Part shown: piece after piece, positions 52,680 through 61,119 of the stretch
Layout: each line of letters starts with the position of its first letter
Position numbering within the stretch: the stretch's first letter is position 1
Assembly (NCBI GenBank): GCA_964494505.1
Contig: CAZBRO010000009.1
Location: forward strand, 1 to 64,000
Reading direction: 5' to 3'
Length of the DNA stretch: 64,000 bases
From: CAIYRG01 sp964494505
GTDB taxonomy: Bacteria; Pseudomonadota; Alphaproteobacteria; Micropepsales; Micropepsaceae
Program-made: the position numbers and the translations under genes
The notes under the pieces: model-generated
Databases searched by the model: none
What the model saw: the letters and a program-made list of their open reading frames with translations, nothing else
Told to the model about the DNA's origin: nothing

Positions 52680-53459
52680 TTAAAGTGCGATGCAGGTTTC
52701 GTCCTGCCGGCGGTAGGGACGATTGCATTCCCAGTCTTCACCGGAATTGCCGAGATGGGCGTTTGGCGGCACGGTGATCGCCGTGCAGGCCGTGCCTGCT
52801 TTCTTGTACCCGCGTTCGCAGCGTGAAGCGCCTCCCGCACTGTCGAGATAGCCATGTTCGGGCACCGCAATCGCAACGCAGGTCTCGCCCGATTGCTGAA
52901 AGCCGCGCTCGCAGCCCCAGGCATTTCCAGTGCGCAGAAGATATCCATTCACCGGCGGACGGACGGCCACACAATTATCGCCAACGGTGCGGTAGCCTCT
53001 GTCGCATTCCCAGCCATTGCCGAACAGGCTGTCCACCCGGAAGCCGTGTTCGGGAATCGTGACCGCCACGCAACCGTCATTGGTCTCGCGATAGGAACGG
53101 TTGCACTCCCAACCCTTGCCCCCGAATGAAGAGTCCACCGAATGCCCGTTCCCGGGCACGATTATGGCCGTGCAGGCCGCCCCAATTCCGCGATACCCGC
53201 GGTCGCATTCCCAACCCGGTCCGAAGGCGTAGTCCACCAGATGCGCGTTTGCCGGGAGGGCCACGGCGGCGCAAAGTTCGCCGGCCTGCCGATAGCCGTA
53301 ATTGCACTCCCAACCCACCCCGTAGGGTTGGGCATGCGCGTTCCGGGGCAACTGGGCGGCGGCGCTCTGCGGGAAGGCCGGCTCGCACGCCGCCATGAAG
53401 AAGCCGAACAGCAGCAATGGCGGAAGCGCGATGGCTCCGCCGTACGGGGTAGATCTCAA
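52680..53459 (-). CDS. Secreted Cys-rich protein with seven EGF-like-spaced repeats
   Basis: 259 residues. The signal peptide contains a possible lipobox (FFMAAC). The mature protein is seven tandem units of about 31 residues, each near W-E-C-x-R-G-Y-R-x-x-G-x-x-C-x-A-[IV]-x-[VP]-P-x-[NH]-[AG], with exactly two Cys per unit (14 in all), so intra-unit disulfides are likely. The unit NGWECDRGYRTVGDNCVAVR is representative. The start is TTG 53459 behind a strong ribosome site (AAAGGAG). The repeat recalls short Cys modules scattered in alphaproteobacterial exported proteins; the function is unknown. Confidence 0.82.
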   Translation of the reverse strand: MRSTPYGGAIALPPLLLFGFFMAACEPAFPQSAAAQLPRNAHAQPYGVGWECNYGYRQAGELCAAVALPANAHLVDYAFGPGWECDRGYRGIGAACTAIIVPGNGHSVDSSFGGKGWECNRSYRETNDGCVAVTIPEHGFRVDSLFGNGWECDRGYRTVGDNCVAVRPPVNGYLLRTGNAWGCERGFQQSGETCVAIAVPEHGYLDSAGGASRCERGYKKAGTACTAITVPPNAHLGNSGEDWECNRPYRRQDETCIAL

Positions 53460-53550
53460 ACAAGTCTCCTTTGCGGGCTTTAAGGGCCGCAGCCTTGGGC
53501 GCGCGGATGGGGCGGTTGCTTGCGCGCGAATTGCGTGTGTTGCTATTGGC

Positions 53551-53838
53551 TCAATAGATCATTCTCACCATCGGAGCGGCTTTTACAGCCGTTGCGCGCT
53601 TGCGGCGCGCGGGCGGCGGGGACTTGCTCTCGCCCTGTTCCGACGAGCGCTTTTCCGCGGCTTCCTGCTCGACCTTCTCCATGGCGAGGCGCAAGCCCCG
53701 CAATCTCGCGGTCTTCGCCGCCGTCAGCGCGCGCTCCGACTTTCCGTTCTGTTTCGCAGGCGCATTTTGCGCCGCGGATCGGAACATCTTTTGAGCGCTT
53801 TTTTCGGCGGGACTCTGGTGTGAGTTGTGGTTCGACAT
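53551..53838 (-). CDS. Small charged hypothetical protein
   Basis: 95 residues, ATG 53838 with AAGGA 6 bases upstream (ATG 53841 is alternative). Rich in Ala, Lys, Arg, Glu and Ser; the middle (TARLRGLRLAMEKVEQEAAEKR) is helical. Low complexity and no known family, so this could also be a chance frame. Confidence 0.5.
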   Translation of the reverse strand: MSNHNSHQSPAEKSAQKMFRSAAQNAPAKQNGKSERALTAAKTARLRGLRLAMEKVEQEAAEKRSSEQGESKSPPPARRKRATAVKAAPMVRMIY

Positions 53839-53947
53839 CATTGGTCCTTGTCATAGGGTTGATGGGCGGCATCCTCGGCAAGCCCGGCCGAGGATGAAGT
53901 AAACTGGCGACAACTTGCCGAAAGCCGCGAAGAAGCCCACGCGCCGG

Positions 53948-54127
53948 TCAAATGGCGCGTCTCAGGCGGTCAATCACGGCATGTCCGGCCATTTTGGCCA
54001 AAATAGGAGAGCGGAATGTCTCGCTCGACTTCCTGAACGGAAAAGGCTCGCCTGTCCGGTAAATTTCCCAACTATAGGGTTTTGGCTTCGAACCGCAGTC
54101 CTTTACGTGAAGCGTGTAGACTGTCAT
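53948..54127 (-). CDS. Small hypothetical protein (59 residues)
   Basis: Begins MTVYTLHVKDCGSKPKPYSW and continues EIYRTGEPFPFRKSSETFRS. It matches in layout a family of small rhizobial proteins with a [YW]-x-WEI-x-R core, a turn, then a final Ala-rich helix. The ATG at 54127 is preferred over the frame reaching 54280, which overlaps the parE end. Function unknown. Confidence 0.6.
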   Translation of the reverse strand: MTVYTLHVKDCGSKPKPYSWEIYRTGEPFPFRKSSETFRSPILAKMAGHAVIDRLRRAI

Positions 54128-54245
54128 TCGTTTCTTATGACACAGAAACGCTGAAAAGCGAAACGCTCCGATCCGTCGGTGCATTAACCGAGTTCTATGA
54201 ACCGCTCTTGCCGATGAACGGCGTGGGCGGCCAAGCCGGGCGCCG

Positions 54246-56243
54246 CTAGACGTCCACGTCCTTTGCCGCGAAGACGGCATTCTCCTGGATGAACTGGAAG
54301 CGCAGCTCGGGCTTCTTGCCCATCAGGCGTTCCACCAGATCGTCCGTATGCGTTGCATCGGTGTCCACGATCTCCACCTTCAGCAGCGTGCGGTGGCCCG
54401 GCTTCATGGTGGTATCCTTGAGCTGTGCCGGCATCATCTCGCCCAGCCCCTTGAAGCGCGAGACTTCCACTTTCGAACTGCTCTTGAACTCCCGCTTGAT
54501 CAGTTCGTCCTTGTCGCGGTCGTCGCGGGCATAGACCGTCTTTCCCCCTTGGGTCAGCCGGTAGAGCGGCGGCATGGCAAGAAAGAGATGGCCGTTCTCG
54601 ATCAAGGCTTTCATCTCGCGATAGAAGAAGGTGAGCAACAGGGAGGCGATGTGGGCGCCGTCGACATCGGCGTCCGTCATCACGATCACGCGCTCATAGC
54701 GGAGATCCTCGTCGCGATATTTCGCGCCGGTTCCCGAACCGAGCGCGAGGACAAGGTCGGAGAGCTCCTGGTTGGCCTGCAATTTGCCGGCCGCCGCACT
54801 GGCGACGTTCAGGATCTTCCCCCGCAAAGGCAGCACCGCTTGGGTGTTGCGGTCGCGCGCCTGCTTGGCCGAACCGCCGGCGGAATCGCCTTCGACCAGG
54901 AAAATCTCGGTCCCGTTCTGGCCTTCGCGCGTGCAGTCGGCGAGCTTGCCCGGCAGGCGCAATTTGCGCGTCGCCGCTTTCCGGCTGACCTCGCGTTCCT
55001 GTTTGCGCTTCAAGCGCTCTTCGGCCGCATCGACGACGAAATTCAGCAGCGAATCGGCTTCGGCCGGATGCTCGGAGAGGAAATGGTCGAAATGGTCGCG
55101 CAGGACATTTTCGACCAGCCGCTGTGCGTCGGGGCTGGAGAGTTTCTCTTTTGTCTGGCCCTGGAATTCCGGCTCGCGGATGAAGATGGAAAGAACCGCG
55201 CACGCTCCCGCCATCAAATCCTCGGGTGTGATGAGCTGGGTTTTGCGGTTACCCGTGCGCTCGCCATAGGCGCGGAGCGAGCGCGTCAGCCCTGAGCGCA
55301 GGCCCTGCTCATGGGTGCCGCCCTGCAGCGTCGGAATGGTGTTGCAATAGGAATGGACGAAGGGATCGATTTCGGGCGCCCAGGCGATGGCCCATTCCAC
55401 CGCACCTTTCCCGTCCCGGTTCTGGATCTGCCCGAAGAAGGCCCGCGTCACCGTCTTGGCCGAGCCCAGCGACGTCCGCAGGAAATCGAGCAGCCCGCCG
55501 GGGAAATGGAAAACGTCCTCGGGCGGAATTTCCCATTCCGGCTTCAGCAGGCCGGGCGCGCAGCGCCAGCGGATTTCGACGCCGCGAAAGAGATAGGCCT
55601 TCGACCGCGCCATGCGGTAGAGCGTACGAGGCGAGAATTGGGCGTCCCCGAAAATCTTCTCGTCCGGCTTGAAGCGCACAATCGTGCCGCGGCGGTTTGC
55701 GGGGCCTTGCTCCTTGAGCTTGCTCACGGCGTGTCCGCGCTCGAAGCGCTGTTTGAAGCTCCGCCGGTCGCGCGCGACCTCGACCTCCATCCACTCGGAG
55801 AGCGCGTTCACGACCGAGGCGCCGACGCCGTGCAGCCCACCTGAGGTGTCGTAGACCTTGCCGCCGAATTTCCCGCCCGCATGCAGCGTTGTCATGATGA
55901 CTTCGAGCGCCGACTTGTTCTTGAACTTGGGATGGGGATCGACCGGTATGCCGCGGCCGTTGTCGTGCACCGTCAGCACATTGCCGGTTTCGAGCTCGAT
56001 TTCGATCCGATTGGCGTGGCCGGCGACGGCTTCGTCCATGGCGTTATCGAGGATTTCGGCCGCCAGATGATGCAGGGCCCGCTCGTCGGTGCCGCCGATA
56101 TACATGCCCGGCCGCCGCCGCACCGGCTCGAGTCCCTCCAGGACCTCGATGTCCTTGGCGGTGTAGCTTTTATCCCCGCCGGCGCGGCCTGAGACGGGCG
56201 GCGAATCGGCGGCTTCGTCGAACAGATCGCGAATCTTTGCCAT
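54246..56243 (-). CDS. parE: DNA topoisomerase IV subunit B
   Basis: 665 residues, the ATPase subunit of topoisomerase IV, which separates daughter chromosomes. GHKL ATPase motifs EILDNAMDEAVAGHA, DNGRGIPVDPHPK and GGLHGVGASVVNALS precede the TOPRIM domain with EGDSAGGSAKQARDR and VIVMTDADVDGAHIASLL. RFKGLGEMMPAQLKDTTM supports a ParE rather than GyrB identity. Starts at ATG 56243 (MAKIRDLFDE); the frame reaching 56432 overlaps the divergent gene's promoter. parC is not in the window. Confidence 0.97.
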   Translation of the reverse strand: MAKIRDLFDEAADSPPVSGRAGGDKSYTAKDIEVLEGLEPVRRRPGMYIGGTDERALHHLAAEILDNAMDEAVAGHANRIEIELETGNVLTVHDNGRGIPVDPHPKFKNKSALEVIMTTLHAGGKFGGKVYDTSGGLHGVGASVVNALSEWMEVEVARDRRSFKQRFERGHAVSKLKEQGPANRRGTIVRFKPDEKIFGDAQFSPRTLYRMARSKAYLFRGVEIRWRCAPGLLKPEWEIPPEDVFHFPGGLLDFLRTSLGSAKTVTRAFFGQIQNRDGKGAVEWAIAWAPEIDPFVHSYCNTIPTLQGGTHEQGLRSGLTRSLRAYGERTGNRKTQLITPEDLMAGACAVLSIFIREPEFQGQTKEKLSSPDAQRLVENVLRDHFDHFLSEHPAEADSLLNFVVDAAEERLKRKQEREVSRKAATRKLRLPGKLADCTREGQNGTEIFLVEGDSAGGSAKQARDRNTQAVLPLRGKILNVASAAAGKLQANQELSDLVLALGSGTGAKYRDEDLRYERVIVMTDADVDGAHIASLLLTFFYREMKALIENGHLFLAMPPLYRLTQGGKTVYARDDRDKDELIKREFKSSSKVEVSRFKGLGEMMPAQLKDTTMKPGHRTLLKVEIVDTDATHTDDLVERLMGKKPELRFQFIQENAVFAAKDVDV

Positions 56244-56412
56244 TTGCGGACTCTTGCCCCATCTGACCTGGGAAGAAAACAACCTCGCATGGGCCTGCCG
56301 CCAAGGATGTCCTTGCGGAACGTCCAGCCGGTTGGTTACGCTTAAGGTCAAGGGGGACAAACTGAGCCGTTCGTTTGGGGGAAACCCCGGCGGACACCTG
56401 CCGAGGCCGACC

Positions 56413-57099
56413 ATGACCCCCGCCAATGTCATCGCTCTCTTCGCTACGCCGGATGTCCTGCTGCGGCATTGCTATTTGCACATCGCGGGCGGCGCCACGA
56501 AAAGCCCGAGTTTGCCTGACGCGCCGCCGCCACCGGCCAACGGGCAGGCTCCCATCCACACCTTCAAGATCGAAATTGGCGACCAGGCGGTCGAAGGCTT
56601 CACGACCGGGATCAGCGGATTCATCGGCAAGCGGAAGGAACGCGAGTTCGTGAAGGTCACCAAGCTGAGCGGGCCTGCGAAAGCCGTGCTCGCCGCTGAC
56701 GAGATGAATGCGTATTATATTCCCATGGTGCAGACGTCGGATGTCGCGGCGGGAACCAGCCATTACACCTTGCCGACCGCCGGCGGGCCCGATGTCATGA
56801 TCACGTCCAAACTCTCCGGCTGCCGCTTCGGTGTCGGTTCGGATGCCATGGGCGCGCTTTTGGTTTCGCATGTGCAGCCGGACCTGACGGTTGGTTCGGG
56901 TACGCGCCAGCAGGATCTGACAACCAATCTCACGGGCGGGTTCAATGCCGTTACCGGCACGTTCGGGATCGGCGGCGCTTATGACGAGATGGCCGCCGTG
57001 ATCGGCAAGCGCACCGGCGCAGCCTGGAAATTCTATTGTCAGGCGTCGAGCTACTCGAACAGCAGCTATCAGATCGACGGAACGACCACGATAGGCTGA
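56413..57099 (+). CDS. Putative glutamine deamidase-like protein (CNF1/BLF1-type active-site motif)
   Basis: 228 residues, divergent from parE. I recognise no close family. The text MITSKLSGCRFGVGSDAMGA followed by LLVSHVQPD places Thr131, Cys137 and His153 as T-x5-C-x15-H. BLF1 of Burkholderia has catalytic Thr88, Cys94 and His106 in a matching T-x2-LSGC segment, and CNF1 has Cys866 and His881; both deamidate glutamine on host proteins. The shared LSGC and upstream Thr are seen directly; the activity is inferred and the spacing to His differs by a few residues. There is no signal peptide. Start ATG 56413 has GAGG 6 bases upstream. The later segment KFYCQASSYSNSSYQ resembles none I know. Confidence 0.55.
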   Translation: MTPANVIALFATPDVLLRHCYLHIAGGATKSPSLPDAPPPPANGQAPIHTFKIEIGDQAVEGFTTGISGFIGKRKEREFVKVTKLSGPAKAVLAADEMNAYYIPMVQTSDVAAGTSHYTLPTAGGPDVMITSKLSGCRFGVGSDAMGALLVSHVQPDLTVGSGTRQQDLTTNLTGGFNAVTGTFGIGGAYDEMAAVIGKRTGAAWKFYCQASSYSNSSYQIDGTTTIG

Positions 57100-57243
57100 A
57101 TGGCCCAGCCGGGGGGGCTGGCGGGCGATCCTGTCGGACGGCGCCCGGCATGACAGGACATCCTCAGCAATTGTTAACTCTCTGCCGATAGTATCGGAGG
57201 CAAGCCGCAATCGGAGGGAAAGCGGCAGGGGGTCATACGCGCC

Positions 57244-58677
57244 ATGGCGCAGGCAGGACAGGCGGGAAGTCCGCAAGGCGATCCGCGTATTCTGAAGGTC
57301 CAGCTCGAACGGGCCGCCAAAAGCATCGGTGGCGCGGCCACGGGTTCGCCTGTCTGGGTGGCGTTTCTGGCGCTGATGTGCAGCGACCCGGTGCCCTATC
57401 TCGGCAATGTCGGATTGAACCAGAGCGCGGGGCTGGTTTCCCTCGTAACCGGCGCTTCGCTATTGGTGTGGCTCGTGCTGCGCGCCTATCGCGCCCGCCC
57501 TGACACGCTGAACGACACGGCCGCCGAGCTTCGCTGGAACTCGCGCCTCTTGGGTGTCTGCGTCCTCTTGTCGTTCGCCTGGGGTTTCGCGCCCTGGCTG
57601 CTATGGGAAAACGGCAACGCGACAAACCACGTCTTCATCGCGCTGATGCTGCTTGCGATCGTCTCCCGGTTCCTGGTGGTCCGGGCCAATCACGTCCCTT
57701 TCTTCCTGGCGAGCTTCGGACCGATGGGAGCGATGCTGTTTGCACGCTTTGCGCTGACGATGCAGCCGATGGACCTCGTGCTCGCCATTCTGGTGCCGCT
57801 TTATGCCGTCCAGATATTCCTCGACAGCGTCAAGATCAGCGGTCGCTGGGACGAAGAAGCCCGGATGAACATTTCGCATCAGGACATGTCGCGAGAGCTC
57901 GCCGAAGCGCGCGACGAAGCCCTTCTGAAGCGGGCCGAAGCGGAGAATGCGAACGCGTCGAAGACGGCATTCCTGGCCAATATCAGTCACGAGCTGCGCA
58001 CGCCGCTGAACGCGATCCTCGGCTTTTCCGAGATCATTGCGCGCGAGTGCCTGGGGCCCGTGGGGAGCCCCCGCTACAAGGAATATGCGGGCGATATCCA
58101 CAATTCCGGCGCCCATCTTCTGTCGCTGATCAACGATCTTCTGGACGTGGCCAAGATCGAGGCCGGCCGCATGGAGATCGAGCCCCATATGATCGACACC
58201 GAAGCGACGCTCGAAAGCGCGCTGAAGTTCGTGAGCGTGAAGGCGCGGGAACGCAAGCAGGCGCTGACGATTACCGTCGACGGCGGCGCGGCGCTTCTCT
58301 ATGCGGACGAGCGGGCGGTCAAGCAGATCGTGATCAATCTGGTGTCGAATGCGGTGAAGTTCACTCATGACGGCGGGCGCATCGAGGTTCACGCGCGGCG
58401 CAACGGCATCGGCGAATTCGAGCTGACCGTCGCCGACAACGGCCCCGGCATTCCCAAGGAAAAGGTCGATCGCATCTTCAAACCGTTCTCGCGCGTCGAC
58501 AACCGCTACGACAGCGGCGCCGGCGGCACGGGGCTTGGCCTTGCGCTGGTGAGGGGCCTGGCCGAACTCCATGGCGGGCGCGCGGCCATCGAATCGGAGA
58601 CCGGCAAAGGTACGCGGGTCTACGTAATCCTGCCGACCAGCAGCGTCGAAAAAGCCAGGCGCCTGGCTTCCGCCTAG
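57244..58677 (+). CDS. Membrane histidine kinase, DivJ/PleC-like
   Basis: 477 residues. Five to six membrane helices (about 37-195) with no PAS domain, a short coiled coil, HisKA with His249 in LANISHELRTPLNAILGFSEII, and an HATPase with IVINLVSNAVKFTHDGG, VADNGPGIPKEK and GGTGLGLALVRGLAELHGGR. The HisKA spelling matches the PdhS/DivJ/PleC group of alphaproteobacterial cell-cycle kinases, though membership is inferred. No regulator gene lies beside it. The start ATG follows AGGGGG by about 11 bases. It is 144 bases after the deamidase-like gene. Confidence 0.93.
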   Translation: MAQAGQAGSPQGDPRILKVQLERAAKSIGGAATGSPVWVAFLALMCSDPVPYLGNVGLNQSAGLVSLVTGASLLVWLVLRAYRARPDTLNDTAAELRWNSRLLGVCVLLSFAWGFAPWLLWENGNATNHVFIALMLLAIVSRFLVVRANHVPFFLASFGPMGAMLFARFALTMQPMDLVLAILVPLYAVQIFLDSVKISGRWDEEARMNISHQDMSRELAEARDEALLKRAEAENANASKTAFLANISHELRTPLNAILGFSEIIARECLGPVGSPRYKEYAGDIHNSGAHLLSLINDLLDVAKIEAGRMEIEPHMIDTEATLESALKFVSVKARERKQALTITVDGGAALLYADERAVKQIVINLVSNAVKFTHDGGRIEVHARRNGIGEFELTVADNGPGIPKEKVDRIFKPFSRVDNRYDSGAGGTGLGLALVRGLAELHGGRAAIESETGKGTRVYVILPTSSVEKARRLASA

Positions 58678-58688
58678 GCCGTTCGGAT

Positions 58689-59066
58689 TTAGGGCGCGCG
58701 GTCGCCGAGTTTCTTGCCGTCGGGAAGTGTTGCCATGACGAGCTGGCCGCCCCGCGCGCCGTCCTTCAGCGGATGGAAATCGACCGACACTTTGTCACCG
58801 GGCTTGAGGGTATCGGGCTTCCAGCCTGCGGGAGCCAACTGGCTGATCGGTTGCATTTCGAACGACCACTCCATCTGCTTGCCCGACGGGTCGGTGGCCA
58901 TCATGTGAATCCAGCCATGCGGATTGACGAATTCATACTCTTTGACGACGCCCGAGAGCGTGATCGTCCTGTCCCGGTCGAACATCGAGAAGGAATGATG
59001 CGCGAGCGCGGGTCCGGCGAGAACGGCGCCGGCCAATCCGGCCAGAACCAGGGCTCCAAATCGCAT
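58689..59066 (-). CDS. Secreted DUF6152-family protein
   Basis: 125 residues with a signal peptide (cleavage AGPALAHHSF). HHSFSMFDRDRTITLSGVVK and VVKEYEFVNPHGWIHM are the family's hallmark, followed by EWSFEMQPISQLAPAGW. Such small periplasmic proteins often accompany the secreted family seen at 5724. Function unknown. Ribosome site GGAGG 7 bases upstream; convergent with the kinase gene. Confidence 0.93.
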   Translation of the reverse strand: MRFGALVLAGLAGAVLAGPALAHHSFSMFDRDRTITLSGVVKEYEFVNPHGWIHMMATDPSGKQMEWSFEMQPISQLAPAGWKPDTLKPGDKVSVDFHPLKDGARGGQLVMATLPDGKKLGDRAP

Positions 59067-59152
59067 GGAATGTTCCTCCGCTCGTGTATGACAGACTTCT
59101 CTGCCCTCTATAATATCACATCGCAGAGAATGCGCGACTGCCGGAGGACATC

Positions 59153-59779
59153 ATGCGTGGATTGGCGTTTGGCCTTGCAGCCCTGTTGATGGGAACGGCG
59201 CCGGCAGAGGCCGCCTGGCAGTGGTATGCCTGCCCGTCGGACAATTTCGCCCTGCAGATGCCGGGCGCCCCCAAAATGGAAAGCGCCAAATTCTCCATGC
59301 CGCGCCACGGGGCGGCGTTGTCCGCCCGCACCTACAGTACGACCGTGGACAATATGGTGTTCCAGATGATGGTTGCCGATTACTCCGACCGCGTCCCGGA
59401 TGGCGCGAGCATCCTGGCAGAAGCCATGTTCCAGCACACCGAATCCAACGATCATGGATTGGCCGACGGCAAGACGATCAGCGATGACGGTACCCGGATC
59501 GAGAACCCCGCGCGCGGCGCGACCTATGGGCGGACCATCACCGTGGACGCGCCGAAGAATGGCGGGCGGAACATCACCGCGTTCTATTTCCGCGATGGCC
59601 ATCTCTACGAGCAGACGATCAAGATTCTGCCGGCCAATGGCGATTACACCTCGCCCTATGCGTCGCGGTTCATCGACTCGCTGCTGTTCAATCTGTCGCG
59701 GCTGGACGAGGAAACCGGCGGCAAGCACGAATTCATCCAGGCTTGCGGCACCCAGATAAAACCGTTCACCTACAAATAG
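59153..59779 (+). CDS. Secreted protein of unknown function, paralogue of 46634
   Basis: 208 residues with a signal peptide (cleavage near APAEAAW). Shares with the 46634 protein the blocks DNFALQMPGAP, LSARTYSTT and MMVADYSDR, then ends with a segment PYASRFIDSLLFNL typical of its family. Start codon has an ideal ribosome site (GGAGG). Divergent from the DUF6152 gene, so the two may share a regulatory region. Function unknown. Confidence 0.85.
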   Translation: MRGLAFGLAALLMGTAPAEAAWQWYACPSDNFALQMPGAPKMESAKFSMPRHGAALSARTYSTTVDNMVFQMMVADYSDRVPDGASILAEAMFQHTESNDHGLADGKTISDDGTRIENPARGATYGRTITVDAPKNGGRNITAFYFRDGHLYEQTIKILPANGDYTSPYASRFIDSLLFNLSRLDEETGGKHEFIQACGTQIKPFTYK

Positions 59780-59836
59780 GCGAGCCCGCCCACGAAGAGG
59801 CGCGTGCCATCTTTCGGGTTGCGTGCTCGTGCGTAG

Positions 59837-60421
59837 CTAAGACGGCCGCTTGAAGGCCGCGATGAGGACGGCTTTGCCCTTCATGTGGCCTTTGAGCTTC
59901 TCCATCAGCTCGTCTCCGCTCAGTCCCGGCGGCAATTCCTTGGGGTCCAAATCGGTGCCGAACACCGTGAACTGGTAATGATGTACCGAGGTTCCGATAT
60001 TGCGCGGCGGGCACATGCCGCGCCACGTCGCCATCTTGCGGAAATTCGAACCGCCGACATATTTGGCGGACGGCTTGCTGAATTCGCCTTCCGCGAACGA
60101 GGTCACATTGGCGGGGATGCCATAGGCGACCAGATCGTAATGCGGCGGGTCTTCGATCTCGAACATGGTGACCGCAAAGCTCTTGGTCCCGGGCCGCGGG
60201 TTTTCCCACGACAAGGCCGGCGAGACGTTCTCGCCGAAGCAATCGGGGAATTCCGCGTTCGCCTTGAACGCAATCCGCATGGGCACAAGGCCGCCGTCCT
60301 CGAAGGTCGACGACTTCAGAATGAAACCCGGTTCCAGCGCCGGTGCGCCGTTCGCAAGGGAGGCGAGGCCGAACGCTGCGAGTATCGCGCCTGCGAGCAA
60401 TCCTGTTTGCTTGCCGATCAT
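59837..60421 (-). CDS. Secreted YbhB/YbcL-family (PEBP, Raf-kinase-inhibitor-like) protein
   Basis: 194 residues with a signal peptide (cleavage near LANGAPALE). The PEBP core is present: FGENVSPALSWENPRPGTKSFAV, DPPHYDLVAYGIPANVTS, GGSNFRKMATWRGMCPPRNIG and HHYQFTVFGTDLDP, including the ligand-pocket His and Asp residues. It sits 10 bases after a paralogue, so the two form a tandem pair in one operon. PEBP proteins bind small anionic ligands; the bacterial ones lack a proven job. Confidence 0.93.
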   Translation of the reverse strand: MIGKQTGLLAGAILAAFGLASLANGAPALEPGFILKSSTFEDGGLVPMRIAFKANAEFPDCFGENVSPALSWENPRPGTKSFAVTMFEIEDPPHYDLVAYGIPANVTSFAEGEFSKPSAKYVGGSNFRKMATWRGMCPPRNIGTSVHHYQFTVFGTDLDPKELPPGLSGDELMEKLKGHMKGKAVLIAAFKRPS

Positions 60422-60431
60422 GACGTTCTCC

Positions 60432-61043
60432 TCATTCCGGCCGGGCGAACAAGGCCACCATGAAGGCCTGACCCTTGGTGTGGTCCTTGAGTCTCGCGTC
60501 CAACTCCTCCGCCGTCAGTCCGGGCGGCAAGGCCTTGGGGTCGAGGTCGGTTCCCCTGACCCGGAACACATAATGATGCTTTTCGTAGCCGACATTGGGC
60601 GGGGGGCACACGCCATGCCAGGTGCCGTCGCTGCTGCGCAGCGCCTTGCCGCCGACGAATTTCGGCGAAGGCTTGCTGAGTTCTCCTTCGGCGAAAGAGG
60701 TCACGTTGGCCGGAATGCCGTAGACCACGAGATCGGTGTGCGCGGGGCCGCCTTCCACCTCATTCATGACGAGCACATAGCTCTTCACGCCCTCGCGCGG
60801 GTTCGCCCACGATAATTGCGGCGAAATATTTTGGCCGAAGCAGAAGGGCTGGGCTTTATCTGCCTGATAGGCGGCGCGCACCGGCAACATGCCCCCGTCC
60901 TGGAAGCTCGTGGAGGAGAGGGTAAAGACGGGTCCTTTTTCGGTCGGGGGCGCGGCTCCGTTCGCGACGGAACTCATGCACCACACCGCCAGCATGGCTC
61001 CGCCGGCCGCGAGAAGATGTGTCGAAAGGCGCTTGTCGGTCAT
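60432..61043 (-). CDS. Secreted YbhB/YbcL-family (PEBP) protein, tandem paralogue
   Basis: 203 residues with a signal peptide (cleavage near VANGAAPPT). Core FGQNISPQLSWANPREGVKSY, HTDLVVYGIPANVTSFAEGE, GTWHGVCPPPNVGYEKHHYVF and GTDLDPKALPPGL align with the next gene at about half the positions, so the pair arose by duplication. Start has GGAGG 7 bases upstream. First gene of the two. Confidence 0.93.
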   Translation of the reverse strand: MTDKRLSTHLLAAGGAMLAVWCMSSVANGAAPPTEKGPVFTLSSTSFQDGGMLPVRAAYQADKAQPFCFGQNISPQLSWANPREGVKSYVLVMNEVEGGPAHTDLVVYGIPANVTSFAEGELSKPSPKFVGGKALRSSDGTWHGVCPPPNVGYEKHHYVFRVRGTDLDPKALPPGLTAEELDARLKDHTKGQAFMVALFARPE

Positions 61044-61119
61044 GAAATTTCCTCCCCTTGTGTTTGGAGGGAGAATGCCACGAACCGGGCGCGTTGCGAA
61101 GCAGGGCGTGGGCCTCCTG

